Assembly (NCBI GenBank): GCA_026982235.1
Contig: JALSHM010000041.1
Location: 1-5,816, forward strand
Origin: Robiginitomaculum sp.
Lineage (GTDB): Bacteria; Pseudomonadota; Alphaproteobacteria; Caulobacterales; Maricaulaceae
Direction: 5' to 3'
Length of the DNA stretch: 5,816 nt
Shown here: positions 4,826-5,816 of the stretch, in pieces
How positions within the stretch are numbered: the first letter of the stretch is position 1
How the letters are laid out: each line of letters opens with the position of its first letter
Translations under genes and position numbers: made by a program
Notes under the pieces: generated by a model
The model's input: the letters and a program-made list of their open reading frames with translations, nothing else
Databases searched by the model: none
What the model was told of the DNA's origin: nothing

Positions 4826-5816
4826 AACACTTATACTTATGCGACCGTCGACCTCGACCAATATTTCTCCGGCCAGCTCCAATTCTAGAAGGGCGGCGCT
4901 GGCTATTGGGACGGCTATATTTGACTGGCGGATAATCTCGTCGCGGATGGTTGGTGTGGGAGAGCATAGGCCGAGCAGGGTGGTGCGGGCGGCGTCAATA
5001 TCGGCCTCTATTTCGTCCCAATTTATATCGGGTTGGTCATACCCATCTTGGTTTTCTTCAAAGCGCTCTTCAAAATTTAACATGCCCGTGCCTTCTAACA
5101 CATGTAATATATCTTCGGTGTTTTCTATCAGGGCTGCACCTTGTTGGATGAGGCGGTTACAGCCTTTGGTGCGCGGGTCGAGGGGGGAGCCGGGGGCGGC
5201 CATAACTTCGCGGTTTTGCTCCAGTGCATAGCGGGCGGTGATGAGGGTTCCGGAGCGTTCTGCGGCTTCGATGACCACGATACCTTGGCACAGGCCGGAA
5301 ATAATGCGGTTGCGGCGCGGGAAATCACGGGCGGTGGCGCGGTAGCCTAAGGGGCTTTCGGAAACGAGTGCGCCGCGCTCGCGCATTTCGGCGAACAGTT
5401 CGGCGTTTTGTCTGGGGTAAATATGGTCGATGCCGCCGCCTAGCACACCGACCGTGCCTGTATCCAAAGCACCCATATGGGCTTGGGCATCTATGCCGCG
5501 TGCCAAGCCGGAGACAATCGTAAAGCCCTGCTCCCCCAACTCACCGGCAATCTGCCTGGCAAATCTAAGGCCGATAGCCGAAGCATTGCGAGAGCCGATA
5601 ATGGCGACGCAGGGTTTGTGCATAAGCTCGACATGGCCGAGCACACTAATGATGGGCGGGGTCGGGGTGACGGCCTTGAGGTATTTTGGAAAGTCTGGTT
5701 CGCATGAACATAAAAGACGCACGCCAAGTTCGTCGTTAGCCTGCATTTCGCGCTCTATGTCTTCAAGGGCGGGAATAACCATTTTGGATTTTCGCGATAC
5801 ACGCCCTGCTAATCGC
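4823..5816 (-). CDS. dprA: DNA-processing protein DprA (5' end outside window)
   Basis: DprA binds incoming single-stranded DNA during natural transformation and loads RecA on it; the gene is also kept in many species without known competence. The Rossmann-like core shows VAIIGSRNAS, then IVSGLARGIDAQAH, GGGIDHIYPRQN, SESPLGY with DFPRRNRIISGL, and ERSGTLITARYALEQ with the APGSPLDPRTKGCNRLI segment, all in the usual order. After an acidic linker (NWDEIEADID) a C-terminal winged helix, IRDEIIRQSNIAVPIASAALLELELAGEI, is present as in proteobacterial DprA. An ATG at 5782 would give 319 residues, but the frame stays open to the window edge and reads LAGRVSRKSK, which fits the N-terminal SAM-like region of family members. 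That ATG also lacks a ribosome site, so the true start is outside. No defect is seen. The next gene follows after 8 bases in the same operon. Confidence 0.96.
   Translation of the reverse strand, partial: RLAGRVSRKSKMVIPALEDIEREMQANDELGVRLLCSCEPDFPKYLKAVTPTPPIISVLGHVELMHKPCVAIIGSRNASAIGLRFARQIAGELGEQGFTIVSGLARGIDAQAHMGALDTGTVGVLGGGIDHIYPRQNAELFAEMRERGALVSESPLGYRATARDFPRRNRIISGLCQGIVVIEAAERSGTLITARYALEQNREVMAAPGSPLDPRTKGCNRLIQQGAALIENTEDILHVLEGTGMLNFEERFEENQDGYDQPDINWDEIEADIDAARTTLLGLCSPTPTIRDEIIRQSNIAVPIASAALLELELAGEILVEVDGRISISV

Noticed and set aside
4815..4967. Upstream extension of the nucleotidyltransferase to ATG 4967
   Set aside because: The extra 51 residues are Arg/Pro-rich and overlap the conserved winged-helix end of dprA in another frame; ATG 4814 has a good ribosome site.
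1..5816. CRISPR array
   Set aside because: No regularly spaced identical repeats of 20-40 bases are present; the only repeats seen are isolated pairs.

Overview
The window looks like chromosomal DNA of an alphaproteobacterium with moderate GC content. The evidence is the style of LepA and DprA, an IS1182-type transposase remnant beside a replication-relaxation (Replic_Relax) gene, and the lack of features of other phyla. The genus cannot be fixed from the sequence.

Positions 1-1390 (plus strand) are a decayed mobile-element segment. It holds the 3' end of an unrecognised gene (3-152) and a replication-relaxation-like gene overlapping it by 8 bases. That gene is broken by an in-frame TAA at 268-270 and then fused, near 680-690, to the C-terminal ~199 codons of an IS1182-family transposase (to 1285). 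The transposase fragment contains no methionine codon, so an ATG-based gene finder would miss it. A strong symmetric hairpin (1392-1420) separates this segment from the convergent housekeeping gene and can serve both strands.

Positions 1451-3259 (minus strand) are an intact lepA (elongation factor 4, 602 codons), apparently transcribed alone, with a weak promoter candidate just upstream.

Positions 3260-4001 hold no convincing protein gene but are rich in structure. A GC-richer block (about 3393-3628) can fold into a closed multi-branched RNA that I could not match to a known family. An AT-rich stretch follows, then three hairpins, one of them a perfect 15-bp stem. A 13-bp exact direct repeat (3318-3330 and 3965-3977) brackets this ~650-bp stretch. 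This is the most interesting part of the window.

Positions 4002-5816 (minus strand) are a tight two-gene unit: dprA (5' end outside the window) followed 8 bases later by an RlaP/YcgL-type nucleotidyltransferase. The ribosome binding site of the second gene overlaps the dprA stop codon. DprA loads RecA on incoming single-stranded DNA. The nucleotidyltransferase is of the family linked to RNA end repair. No RNA ligase or topA, a frequent dprA neighbour, is seen next to it here.
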